From Gaiellasilicea sp037721555 (GTDB lineage: Bacteria > Actinomycetota > Thermoleophilia > Gaiellales > Gaiellaceae), in contig JBBJOI010000001.1 in the NCBI GenBank assembly GCA_037721555.1, forward strand, positions 248,001 through 312,000: a stretch of DNA of 64,000 nucleotides, read 5' to 3'. How positions within the stretch are numbered: position 1 is the first letter of the stretch; the number at the start of each line of letters is the position of its first letter. Shown piece by piece: positions 16,697 through 23,957 of the stretch. Position numbers and translations under genes: made by a program. The notes under the pieces are model-generated. The model had not been told where the DNA came from, made no database searches, and saw only the letters and a program-made list of their open reading frames with translations.

Positions 16697-17167
16697 CTAC
16701 CGAACAAGAGTGCCGTTCGCTCGCGCTACGAGCCACAGGCCGCCGAACTCGTCGACGTTCTGGCACGTCACCTCGCCGATCCCTTCGTGGGCGTAGAAGT
16801 AGAGCGGCCAGCCGTTGTAGGTGACCTGGAGCCGACCGTCGGTCCTGCGGGTCGTGCCGATCAATGACTGCTTGACGCCGTTGCCGGCGCGGAGCGCGCC
16901 CTTGGCGTAGTGGACGGGCCACGCGGTCGCGCAGGCGCCGTAGCAGCGGCTCGGCCCGCCGCGGCGGTCGCGGGTGAAGCCGTAGAGGGCCTGTCCACGA
17001 CTATCGAAGAGGATCCGCCCGAACTGCGTCGAGCGGACGGTCAACGTGACCTTCGCTGTGGCTCCGGCCGCCTGGGACCGAGTCTCGACGTCGGAGCGTG
17101 CAGCCGCGGGCTGGATGATCGCCAGCGCAGCGGCAGCCAGTGCGACAGGAACGAAAAGCTTCTTCAT
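16697..17167 (-). CDS. secreted COG4315-type (lipoprotein repeat) protein
   Basis: 156 residues with a Sec signal peptide ending about ARS. The mature part has the repeated pattern of the family: GRILFDSRGQALYGFTRDRRGGPSRCYGACATAWPV, then LIGTTRRTDGRLQVTYNGWPLYFY. Proteins with this fold are exported, small and of unknown role; some bind ligands or metals. AAGGGAGG lies 6 bases before the chosen ATG (MKKLF). It stands alone between TetR and a lipoprotein gene. Confidence 0.85.
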   Translation of the reverse strand: MKKLFVPVALAAAALAIIQPAAARSDVETRSQAAGATAKVTLTVRSTQFGRILFDSRGQALYGFTRDRRGGPSRCYGACATAWPVHYAKGALRAGNGVKQSLIGTTRRTDGRLQVTYNGWPLYFYAHEGIGEVTCQNVDEFGGLWLVARANGTLVR

Positions 17168-17330
17168 GCGGCCTCCCTTGGGTGAACGGTGCACCCGCAG
17201 GGTAGGCGTCAATCCTTCCGACACTCTTGCCGGGATGTGAACAGTCGGTGAAGCGAGGGGCCGTGGAGCGCGCGCAGAAGCCCGAGCGAGGCTCGCCCGC
17301 GAGCGACGAGCGGCTGGGGTCGCTCCGACG

Positions 17331-17351
17331 CGCCCCCGATGGGCGGGGGCG
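17331..17351 (-). terminator. possible hairpin between two minus-strand genes
   Basis: CGCCCCC and GGGGGCG pair with a 7-base loop. It sits in the 280-base gap after the lipoprotein gene. No T-run. Apart from this the gap shows nothing. Confidence 0.3.
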
Positions 17352-17447
17352 GCTTGTGAACTGCATCAAGCCGAGAAGCGCCTGGGCGCACGAATGCGAC
17401 TCTTTAGAGCCTCGCTATGACCAGGCTTGAGTCGTTGTTTAGGGGTC

Positions 17448-18325
17448 TTACTCGACGACGACCTCGTTGATCATTCCCTTGACGACGTGCGGCGGGCCGC
17501 CCGCGCGGTTCGAGATGAAGCAGACGAAGGCGTACTTGCCCGCGGACAGATCGAGCTCCGTGATCTGGGACGTGCCGCCCTCGAGAACCGTCGTCGACGT
17601 GATCCGCTCGAAGTCGACGGGCGGCGGTCCTTGGGGCGCTTCGTCCGAGGCGAAGGCCCCCTTGACCTGCTCGAATGTCGCTCCCTCTGCGTAGGGAAAG
17701 CCGATGAGGTGGTGGAGCTCCTCGCCGACGTTGTCGAAGAGGATGCGGTTGACGCCCTGCTCGAGGCCCTCCGTCTCGAAGGAGTATTCCTCGGCGGTGA
17801 CCGTTGCATCCGCCTCGGGCAGCTCGGCGTCGCCGGCCTCGCCGGTGACCTCGAACGTCGCCGTCGCACCCTGCTCCGCGAACGACGGGGCGTCGTCGCC
17901 CTCGCCTTGCCCAGTATCGAGAGCGTAGTAGGTGCCGGGCTCGAGCACCTGCGTCACGGTGCTGGTCTTGCCGCCCGCGGTCGAGCGTACCCCGCCCGCT
18001 GCGAACAGCCAGGACGGTGTCGGAGCACCCTCGGCTCCCACGACCTCCAGCACCTCAGCCAGTGTGTGCTCCCCCTCGACGCGCACGAGCTGGGCGTCGT
18101 GCTGCTCGGACGCCGGCGCGTCGACCTGCAACGAGATCTCGGCCAGTCCGGCCTCGAGCGATTCCGGTGCAGTCAGCTCGTACGTGCTCCCGCTCTTCGA
18201 AACCGACAGGGAGACAGCTGTGGGCTCAGCGCTCGCGTCTGAGCTCTCGTCGTCGCCGCCACATCCCGCGAGCAGCGCCACCGCTGCGAGCACCAGGGCT
18301 GGGCTGCCGAACGCATGCTCTTCAT
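17448..18325 (-). pseudogene. lipoprotein of unknown function; signal peptide likely frameshifted
   Basis: The open frame begins with VLAAVALLAGCGGDD, a clear lipobox but without the basic n-region. A better start, ATG with GAGAGGTGA upstream, lies at 18325 and encodes MKSMRS in another frame; adding one base near 18300 joins them into a normal lipoprotein signal peptide. The mature 270 residues are acidic and Ser/Glu-rich, with two beta-rich halves; the last ends YAFVCFISNRAGGPPHVVKGM, which resembles cupredoxin-like or copper-site ends (Cys, His, Met). It may be functional if the shift is an assembly error. Confidence 0.6.
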
Positions 18326-18424
18326 CCCATCACCTCTCGTTCTCCGAGTTGTCATCGCTCCGAGCGGATGAAGCCGCAGCTCTGAAGCGGGAAGACTTTA
18401 TCGCTGCGGCGACCGCTTGCGCAC

Positions 18425-18696
18425 TCAGGTGGTGCCGACGACCACGAGCACGACGAGCGAGAGGCGAGCGGAGCGGCCAACCGTGCGCGTGACGCGCCAG
18501 CGACCGGTGGTCGGGAACGTGACGATCGTCGACTGGAACCACCACTTGCGTAATCCGTTGGGAACCGTGACGAGGCAAGTCTCCGAGGGTGCGTCGTCGG
18601 ATGCCGCGAGAGGTTTGTCTGAGCGGCAGAGAGGCCGCCGGCGACGGAACCGGCGATTGCGACGGTGACGATGAGCGCTGCGCCCAAGGGAGGCAA
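18425..18696 (-). pseudogene. small secreted protein, frameshifted
   Basis: A hydrophobic export signal (PPLGAALIVTVAIAGSVAGGLSAAQ) from a TTG is followed by a frame change near 18615. The continuation reads APSETCLVTVPNG, then WWFQSTIVTFPTTGRWRVTRTVG, ending in a Val-rich hydrophobic tail. The second part has a secreted beta-domain character and the joined product would be about 90 residues. The family is unknown. The start is uncertain and may be further upstream. Confidence 0.45.
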
Positions 18697-18841
18697 GACG
18701 TGGCGGCGGCCGAGAGGTCGCGCGGAAGGGGCACCGTCGTCGGGCGGCTGCTAGCGCGACAACCATGCGGCAAGGGTGAACCACTCACGCGTGAGCCGAC
18801 GGCAGGGTGATCGGTGAGGTCGGGCCGCCGCAGCCCCCGTC

Positions 18842-18860
18842 TCAGATTGAGCTCCTGAGT
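18842..18860 (-). repeat. copy of the transposase-end sequence
   Basis: 19 bases that match 17 of 19 bases at 19906-19924, the very end of the transposase remnant, in the same orientation. The bicupin gene lies exactly between the two copies. Confidence 0.45.
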
Positions 18861-18909
18861 GGGAGCAGGGTCGCCGTGCGATCGCCACAAACCTGCGAAT
18901 GTTCTACGC

Positions 18910-19896
18910 GTGAGCGTCAAGAAGGTGAACATCCTCAGCGTCGAGTTGGACGAGCCTCTCGACGAAGCCGGCTTCCGTCACGTCGCAACCTCGGTGGGTC
19001 TCCGGCTGGGAGCTCAACGGATCGGCGCGAGCGTCTATCAAGCCGAGGCGGGCTTGCCGATCTGGCCATACCACTACCACCACGGGATCGAGGAGTGGCT
19101 CTACGTGATCGCGGGCGCACCGGAGCTTCGCGAACCCGCGGGGGAGCGGATCCTGACGCCGGGTGACCTCGTCTGCTTCCCGTCCGGCCATCTCGGAGCC
19201 CACACCCTGAAAGGACCGGGTCGGCTTGTGATCTTCGCCACCGGTCACGACGTCGAGCCATACATGAGCGTCTACCCCGACTCTGACAAGGTCAGCGGCC
19301 CGGAGGGCATCCTCCTCCGAAAGAGCGCCGTCAGCTACTGGCACGGCGAGGGAACGGCGGGACCGCCGGAGTCACTCGAGATCGTGCGCGAGCCCAAGGA
19401 GTCGCCGCCGCAGCCAGCCGTGAACGCGCTGGCCCTCCGTGAGGAGGCTGCTGACCCGCACGCGCCGACGGGATTCCGGTATCGCGCGGCGAAGCTCGGC
19501 CCGCTACTGGGCGCCGACCGGCTCGACGGGACGGTGGTGGACTTGGATCCCGGCGAGGGATCTGAGCCCTACCACTACGTATATGGGCGGGAGGAGTGGT
19601 TGCTGGTCCTGGCCGGAACGCCCACCTTGCGCCACCCGCAAGGTGAGGATCCTCTCGAGGCCGGCGATCTTGTGTGCCTCCCGGAAGGCCCAGCCGGTGC
19701 TCACCGGCTGCTCAATCGCGGCGAGTCGGTCGCGCGCGCGCTGTTCTTATCGACGACGGGTCTGCCAGCCAATGTTTGCTACCCGGACACCGGGCACTGG
19801 CTGATCCGAAACGGGCTCGGCCGGGGTGAAGTTGTAGTCCGCGAGACCGGTCCACTCAGGGCGAACACAGCGAGTTCCGGAGTGGCAGGGCCCTAA
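18910..19896 (+). CDS. bicupin protein
   Basis: 328 residues from GTG, made of two cupin domains (about 15-135 and 170-290). The first has PYHYHHGIEEWLYVIAG with GDLVCFPSGHLGAHTL; the second has EPYHYVYGREEWLLVLAG with GDLVCLPEGPAGAHRL. The metal set of the first is H, H, E and H; in the second one His is Tyr/Val, so it may not bind metal. Cytoplasmic. Such bicupins include sugar isomerases and dioxygenases, but nothing fixes the reaction. Two similar 19-bp sequences flank the gene. Confidence 0.82.
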   Translation: MSVKKVNILSVELDEPLDEAGFRHVATSVGLRLGAQRIGASVYQAEAGLPIWPYHYHHGIEEWLYVIAGAPELREPAGERILTPGDLVCFPSGHLGAHTLKGPGRLVIFATGHDVEPYMSVYPDSDKVSGPEGILLRKSAVSYWHGEGTAGPPESLEIVREPKESPPQPAVNALALREEAADPHAPTGFRYRAAKLGPLLGADRLDGTVVDLDPGEGSEPYHYVYGREEWLLVLAGTPTLRHPQGEDPLEAGDLVCLPEGPAGAHRLLNRGESVARALFLSTTGLPANVCYPDTGHWLIRNGLGRGEVVVRETGPLRANTASSGVAGP

Positions 19897-19905
19897 GTAG
19901 TCATT

Positions 19906-20270
19906 TCAGGTTGAGATCCTGAGTCGTCGGAAGCAGACGAGGCGGCAGCCGAGCGCGAGCAGAGCGTGGTGGATGTCGTCGCGGCGTTCGTGGCGGACGA
20001 GCAGCCGTTTGAAGTTGTGTAGCCAGGCAAGTGAGCTCGACGACCCAGCGGTAGCGACCGAGGCCGGAGCCGTGCTCGGTCTGGCGGCGCGCGATCACGG
20101 GTCTGATGCCGAGCCGGCGGTACTTCTCGTGGTCGTAGCCGCGGTCTGCGATCGGCTGTCGGGACGGCGCCGCGGTCGCCCGCTCCGTCCGCGCACCGCC
20201 GGGACGGCGTCCCCTCCCAGCTTGACGACGGATGCCGACGGCGTTCGTCGTCAGGGACCGGGTCTCTTCG
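19906..20270 (-). pseudogene. IS5-family (IS427-like) transposase remnant
   Basis: Only the C-terminal third remains, in at least three frames: VPAVRGRSGRPRRRPDSR, then ADRGYDHEKYRRLGIRPVIARRQTEHGSGLGRYRWVVE, then AWLHNFKRLLVRHERRDD, and LGCRLVCFRRLRIST before the stop. The strings ADRGYDxxKYRR and RRxTEHGSGLGxxRWVVE are diagnostic for this DDE transposase group; the final catalytic Glu of the DDE triad is at WVVE. The N-terminal region is missing, so it is dead. Confidence 0.85.
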
Positions 20271-20423
20271 TTCAGAAATGACTTCTTAGGCGCGTGTCGC
20301 CGCATCGCGGCAACGACGAGACAACGACTGGTGGATCGAAAACGCAGCGTTTCGCCGGGCCTCAAGATCGAAATGGGTATAAAAGGGGTTGAAAATCGGA
20401 GGCGGCGCGTCCGACTCGAAAAC

Positions 20424-20450
20424 GAAAGGCCCGCGTTTGCGGGCCCTTTC
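20424..20450 (-). terminator. terminator hairpin beside the partial tRNA copy
   Basis: An 11-bp stem with one bulged base and loop GTTT. It matches the hairpin at 26595-26620 next to the intact tRNA and is probably the original tRNA terminator, left behind by the insertion. Confidence 0.7.
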
Positions 20451-20500
20451 GTAGTAGCGGGGGCAGGATTTGAACCTGCGACCTCCGGGTTATGAGCCCG
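20451..20500 (-). repeat. partial tRNA-fMet copy, distal attachment site
   Basis: 50 bases identical to 26621-26670. They cover the 3' 46 bases of tRNA-fMet, from the anticodon stem to position 73. The sequence then diverges, so this copy has no D arm and is not a tRNA gene. It marks the far end of the island. Confidence 0.9.
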
Positions 20501-20825
20501 CTCTATGGGGGTGCGAAGGGGTGTGTTTTGGCTTGACCAAGCCATTTCAGGCGAGCTGAGATCGGCTGAAATCAGGTGCGATGGGTATAAAATGGGTAGA
20601 AAGTTTGTTGTCTCGACAGCCAACGAGCGTATCGATCTAGTGGCGGGGGATTCGGGCAGCAGAGATCAGTCGCAGTTATGGACGCCTCTAGAAGATACTT
20701 GACAACTGCCACTATCGCTGACATGTTGTCCTTGTCCACATCGACCCTAGAGGAGTCATAAGCTGAGTGCGCTAGCAGAACTGGCGGAGACGATCGGGAA
20801 TGCATGTCTCAAGTACGCCCAGGAG

Positions 20826-21452
20826 GTGCGACAGAAGGACGTTGGCGCCGCCGAACTGACTTCGGACCCGTCCGCTGACCCCGTGAACGATCTGGCGCTT
20901 GGCAAGCGCCAGCAAGAGATGGTCGAGGTGCTCCGGCTCGCGGATGACGACGGACTCACAACGGCGCAGATCTCGAATCGGATGGGCGGTTACGACCCCG
21001 CCAACGCACATATGTCACTCCGTGGGCTGAACGCGCGACGCGTCATCGAAGAGGTGCCCGGGAAGAAACCGATTCACTGGCGGCTCGCACCGCAGTACCG
21101 TGCGACAGCGGATCCGTACTTGGCCGTCGCAGAGCGTGTCCACGCAGGAGAGTGGACGACCTATGGCGACATCTCGATCGCGGTACGCGGCGACACTCAG
21201 GGCGCCCGCGCCGTCGGCCGCGCAGCGGCGACGCTCGACCACTTCCCGAACCCACACCGCGTGCTGCAGAGCGGTGGCAAGATCCCGGAGGGTTGGAGGA
21301 CGACCGACTCAGAGGTGCCGAATCCAGAGGTTTGTCGGCAGCGGCTGAAGGCGGAAGGTACCTCCTTCGACGAGCATGGCCGCGCAAGTCGCGACCACTA
21401 TGTCGCGTGGGACGTGCTCGTCGAGCGGTCTGAGCGTGGCATCGCCCTGTAG
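20826..21452 (+). CDS. winged-helix plus alkyltransferase-like (ATL/MGMT fold) protein
   Basis: 208 residues from GTG. Residues 20-90 look like a winged helix (QQEMVEVLRLADDDGLTTAQISNRMGGY). Residues 95-200 match the DNA-binding domain of O6-methylguanine methyltransferases: VHAGEWTTYGDIS, then NPHRVLQSGGKIPEGWR and RQRLKAEGTSF. The PCHR active site is PNPHR, with no acceptor Cys, as in ATL proteins that flag alkylated bases for repair. A CTG at 20763 has a strong AGAGGAG 8 bases upstream and would add 21 helical residues; the GTG has its ribosome site directly abutting. I cannot settle the start. Confidence 0.75.
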   Translation: MRQKDVGAAELTSDPSADPVNDLALGKRQQEMVEVLRLADDDGLTTAQISNRMGGYDPANAHMSLRGLNARRVIEEVPGKKPIHWRLAPQYRATADPYLAVAERVHAGEWTTYGDISIAVRGDTQGARAVGRAAATLDHFPNPHRVLQSGGKIPEGWRTTDSEVPNPEVCRQRLKAEGTSFDEHGRASRDHYVAWDVLVERSERGIAL

Positions 21453-21487
21453 CTGTTCAGGTCGCCCCTGGTCATGGTTTCGCACGG

Positions 21488-21493
21488 TATAGT
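21488..21493 (+). promoter_or_regulatory. -10 box of the abiEi gene, leaderless type
   Basis: TATAGT 7 bases before the ATG chosen for AbiEi. No clear -35 box. Confidence 0.5.
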
Positions 21494-21500
21494 TGTGCAA

Positions 21501-22094
21501 ATGAATGACCATCGCTGGGAAGTTCTCGGTCGAGTCGCTGAGTCACAGACCGGATACGTGACCACTGCGCAGGCGGAGCACGCCGGCTTCCACCGGAACG
21601 CCCTCCAGCACCACACCCGCGAGGGCGGGCGCCTCGAGCGCGCCGGCCGGGGACTCTACCGCCTGCGCTTCTACCCTTCTTCGCCGATCGACCACATCGC
21701 CGCCGCGTGGATGCTGGCCGGATCCGAGATTGCCGTCGTCTCGCACGAGAGCGCGCTTGAGCTCTATGACCTATCGGACGTGATCCCCTCCAAGACCCAC
21801 CTCACCCTCCCCCGCCGCTACCGCCATCGCAAAGCTCCAGTCGGCGTGCGCTTCCACTTTCCGCGCGAGTCTCTCGCCGACGGTGAAATACGCCACGTCC
21901 GCGGCCTTCCGACCACTTCCGTTGAACGAACGATCCTCGACGCGCTCGAGGCAGGCACGCAGCCCGAGCAGATCGAGATGGCCGTCCGCCAGGCGGTCGA
22001 CCGCGTGTTGACCACCCCCAGACGCTTGCGCGCCGCGGCGGCAGGTAGACCTTCCACCGTGCGGACCACGATCGAACGCCTGGTCAGCGAATGA
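21501..22094 (+). CDS. AbiEi-family antitoxin / transcriptional regulator
   Basis: 197 residues. The N-terminus is a winged helix (VLGRVAESQTGYVTTAQAEHAGFHRNALQHH), followed by REGGRLERAGRGLYRL and PIDHIAAAWMLAG, then the C-terminal domain with SHESALELYDLSDV and TSVERTILDAL. This is the classical layout of type IV AbiEi antitoxins, which repress their operon and counter the AbiEii nucleotidyltransferase. The ATG is preferred over one nine codons upstream because of the TATAGT box. The toxin start codon overlaps its stop, but the toxin is only a stub. Confidence 0.88.
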   Translation: MNDHRWEVLGRVAESQTGYVTTAQAEHAGFHRNALQHHTREGGRLERAGRGLYRLRFYPSSPIDHIAAAWMLAGSEIAVVSHESALELYDLSDVIPSKTHLTLPRRYRHRKAPVGVRFHFPRESLADGEIRHVRGLPTTSVERTILDALEAGTQPEQIEMAVRQAVDRVLTTPRRLRAAAAGRPSTVRTTIERLVSE

Positions 22095-22165
22095 AGTACG
22101 CGACCCCGGCAGCGTTCCGGGCCGCGCTCGAAGCTCGTCTCTACGCTCTAGCTGCTGCAAACTAG
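22091..22165 (+). pseudogene. AbiEii-like toxin stub
   Basis: ATG overlaps the antitoxin stop (ATGA), as in real AbiE operons. The 24 residues read MKYATPAAFRAALEARLYA and then end in TAG. YATPAAFRxALExRL is the start of AbiEii nucleotidyltransferase toxins. The rest of the toxin, normally several hundred residues, is absent, and the next gene begins 100 bases on. The operon has lost its toxin by deletion. Confidence 0.7.
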
Positions 22166-22266
22166 CTCAGATATGACGCATATCGCAGTATGGCGCGGTC
22201 TGTGTGGGGCGTTTTCGGACCGATCGGACGTGTGTCTACTTCGGACGCGTAGAGTGGCCGCTTCCG

Positions 22267-22725
22267 ATGGCGGACAACCTGACGCCTGAGCAAAGGTCGC
22301 GCGCGATGTCGCGGATCCGGCGCCGTGACACGCGGCCTGAGCTGTTGCTCCGACGCGCACTCTGGGCGGCCGGCGTCCGTGGCTACCGCATCGACGACGG
22401 GCGACTACCCGGGCGACCCGACCTCACTTGGAGCCGCCACCGTGTCGCAGTGTTCGTCGACGGCGCCTTCTGGCACGGTCATCCGTCGGCGTACAAGCCG
22501 GGCTGCCACGGGGACTACTGGGATCAGAAGATTCAGCGCAACGTCGAGCGCGACCTCGCTGCCGACATGTCGCTGCGCGAGATGGGCTGGATCGTCTTGC
22601 GCCTATGGGACTTCGACGTGCGACGGAACCTCTCTGACTCACTGGCGAAGATCGGCGACGCTCTGGCGGCTCAGGGCTCGACCTACGAGTCCGGCAACTC
22701 GCTGTCCCGCTCCAACCGCTCCTGA
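22267..22725 (+). CDS. vsr: very short patch repair (Vsr) endonuclease
   Basis: 152 residues, the normal Vsr length. It shows the family start LTPEQRSRAMSRIRRRDTRPE, then RLPGRPDLTW, where D52 corresponds to the catalytic Asp, FVDGAFWHGH with two His, CHGDYWDQKIQRNVERD and GWIVLRLWDFD. Vsr nicks next to T in T:G mismatches that arise when 5-methylcytosine deaminates, and it usually travels with a C5 methyltransferase, as here. TAGAGT lies 11 bases upstream of the ATG. Its last 43 bases overlap the end of the convergent endonuclease gene. Confidence 0.93.
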   Translation: MADNLTPEQRSRAMSRIRRRDTRPELLLRRALWAAGVRGYRIDDGRLPGRPDLTWSRHRVAVFVDGAFWHGHPSAYKPGCHGDYWDQKIQRNVERDLAADMSLREMGWIVLRLWDFDVRRNLSDSLAKIGDALAAQGSTYESGNSLSRSNRS

Positions 22726-23678
22726 GCCTCCTTGGCCGCTCGAGCGGCCTTCTGCCGCACCGCCTCGGCCTTTCGGTCGTCCTTACCGAGCTTCGCCGCC
22801 ACAGTCGCGATGAATGCTGGTCGCTGGGCGGCGTGAATCGTCACGAACGCCTCCTCAACCTGCTTGAGCGTCGTGAAGACCGGATCGCCGATCTCGGTTC
22901 GCCGGAGCCCGGTCTCCTCGTCGACCTCGCCCGTGTAGTCCCAGGGCAGCCAGATGATCTCCGCGTGGTCGCGCTCCTGCCGCGGAAGCTGCTTGAGCGG
23001 CATCCGCCGGCGGATGAACTGAAAGAGCGAGTCCTGAAGGATGACGAAGAGCTGGCTCTCCCAGTCGACGAACATCCGGCCCTTGTTCATGACCTGCGGG
23101 ATCAGGCGCTTCCAGACGTTGGCGGTATTGACACCGAACGTCGGCCGCGCCGGGTACCGCTCTCTCCACCGATCGGGCTGACCCTCCACGTAAGCCTCGA
23201 AGATCGGCAGGATGCTGCCGCCGCGCGTATCGATCGTCTGCGCTTCGATGCCGATGAAGTCGACGCTCTCGTCTTCCGCAACGAGGATGCCGACGCCGTC
23301 GAAAGACATGTCGGGGTCCTTCAACCGCACCTCGGTCACCAGTTCGGCCTTGTCGACTTCGGCTCCGAAATGGCGTTTCAGCGCTTCTTGGAACGGCGGC
23401 CCCTTCAAGCGGTTCGCGCAGATGGCCCAGATCACACTCGATTCGAACCCGGCCGCCTTGTACCTCACCGAGCAGACGCCGGTGCGCGCGGCGCTCAGGA
23501 GTTTCGTGCAGTCGCCGCCCTTGAACGGGCACGCGCACTGAGCGCGCGCCTCGCGGGCGACCTCCGAGTCCGCCTCCGGCGGATAGCCGAAGATTTCCGC
23601 GGCCGGGAAGTCGTCCGGTACCAGCTCCGGTCGGTACATGTAACCCCGCTCAACGGCGCCTTTCGACCCCTCAGCCAC
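22683..23678 (-). CDS. NotI-family type II restriction endonuclease
   Basis: 331 residues. Four Cys at 48, 50, 57 and 69 (CACPFKGGDC, GVC) fit the single-iron Cys4 site that marks the NotI/EagI group. The catalytic string FDGVG at 126-130 and IEAQ at 144-147 gives the D...ExQ form of PD-(D/E)xK that I recall for NotI. It should cut a GC-rich palindrome; the exact site cannot be read. GTG overlaps the controller gene's stop by 8 bases, so the two are translated together. An in-frame ATG at codon 14 is an alternative start. Confidence 0.8.
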   Translation of the reverse strand: MAEGSKGAVERGYMYRPELVPDDFPAAEIFGYPPEADSEVAREARAQCACPFKGGDCTKLLSAARTGVCSVRYKAAGFESSVIWAICANRLKGPPFQEALKRHFGAEVDKAELVTEVRLKDPDMSFDGVGILVAEDESVDFIGIEAQTIDTRGGSILPIFEAYVEGQPDRWRERYPARPTFGVNTANVWKRLIPQVMNKGRMFVDWESQLFVILQDSLFQFIRRRMPLKQLPRQERDHAEIIWLPWDYTGEVDEETGLRRTEIGDPVFTTLKQVEEAFVTIHAAQRPAFIATVAAKLGKDDRKAEAVRQKAARAAKEAQERLERDSELPDS

Positions 23679-23898
23679 GCTTCTCCGTCGCCGAGATGAG
23701 GTCGGCCATCGTCACGCCGAGCGCTGAGGCTACTCGCCGCACGACCTCGATGCTCGCTGTGCGCTTGCCCCGCTCGATGAGGCTGACGTAGGTCCGATGC
23801 AGTCCGGCGCGATCGGCAAGCTGCTCCTGAGAGATACCTGCCGCCTGGCGCTTCTCCCGCAGGACTGCGCCGAAAGTGACTGCGATGGGCTTATCCAT
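23671..23898 (-). CDS. restriction-modification controller (C) protein, XRE family
   Basis: 75 residues, the size of C proteins. One Cro/C1 helix-turn-helix: GAVLREKRQAAGISQEQLADRAGLHRTYVSLIERGKRTASIEVVRRVASALGV. In C-regulated systems it first activates and then represses its own gene and the endonuclease gene, delaying cutting until the host is methylated. Here it directly precedes and overlaps the endonuclease gene, opposite the methyltransferase, with matching boxes between. The start codon lies 9 bases after a weak -10 box, so the mRNA may be leaderless, as known for other C genes. Confidence 0.9.
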   Translation of the reverse strand: MDKPIAVTFGAVLREKRQAAGISQEQLADRAGLHRTYVSLIERGKRTASIEVVRRVASALGVTMADLISATEKRG

Positions 23899-23907
23899 CC
23901 GCCCCAG

Positions 23908-23949
23908 GCTCTATGCTCCCGAGACTATTCGTCAACAGACTATAGTCTG
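23908..23949. promoter_or_regulatory. C-box operator and divergent promoters of the R-M module
   Basis: A perfect 14-bp palindrome CAGACTATAGTCTG (23936-23949) contains GACT-at-AGTC, like known C-boxes. A weaker copy GACTATTCGTC (23923-23933) lies beside it. On the minus strand TTGACG (23930-23935) and TAGAGC (23908-23913) form a promoter for the C gene with a 16-base spacer. The strong box is then just upstream of the -35 and the weak one overlaps it, the usual activate-then-repress order. For the methyltransferase, TATAGT inside the strong box may be its -10, so binding could repress it. Confidence 0.75.
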
Positions 23950-23957
23950 AGGAGGAC

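Noticed and set aside
18940..19344. Minus-strand frames across the bicupin
   Set aside because: The plus-strand bicupin has two clear cupin cores; the others are shadows.
20455..20530. A second tRNA-Met gene
   Set aside because: Only the 3' part is there; the D arm and 5' acceptor do not match, so it is the duplicated attachment site.
20505..20702. A short gene in the left end of the island
   Set aside because: Starts inside the tRNA copy, has no motif or ribosome site and does not look like an integrase end.
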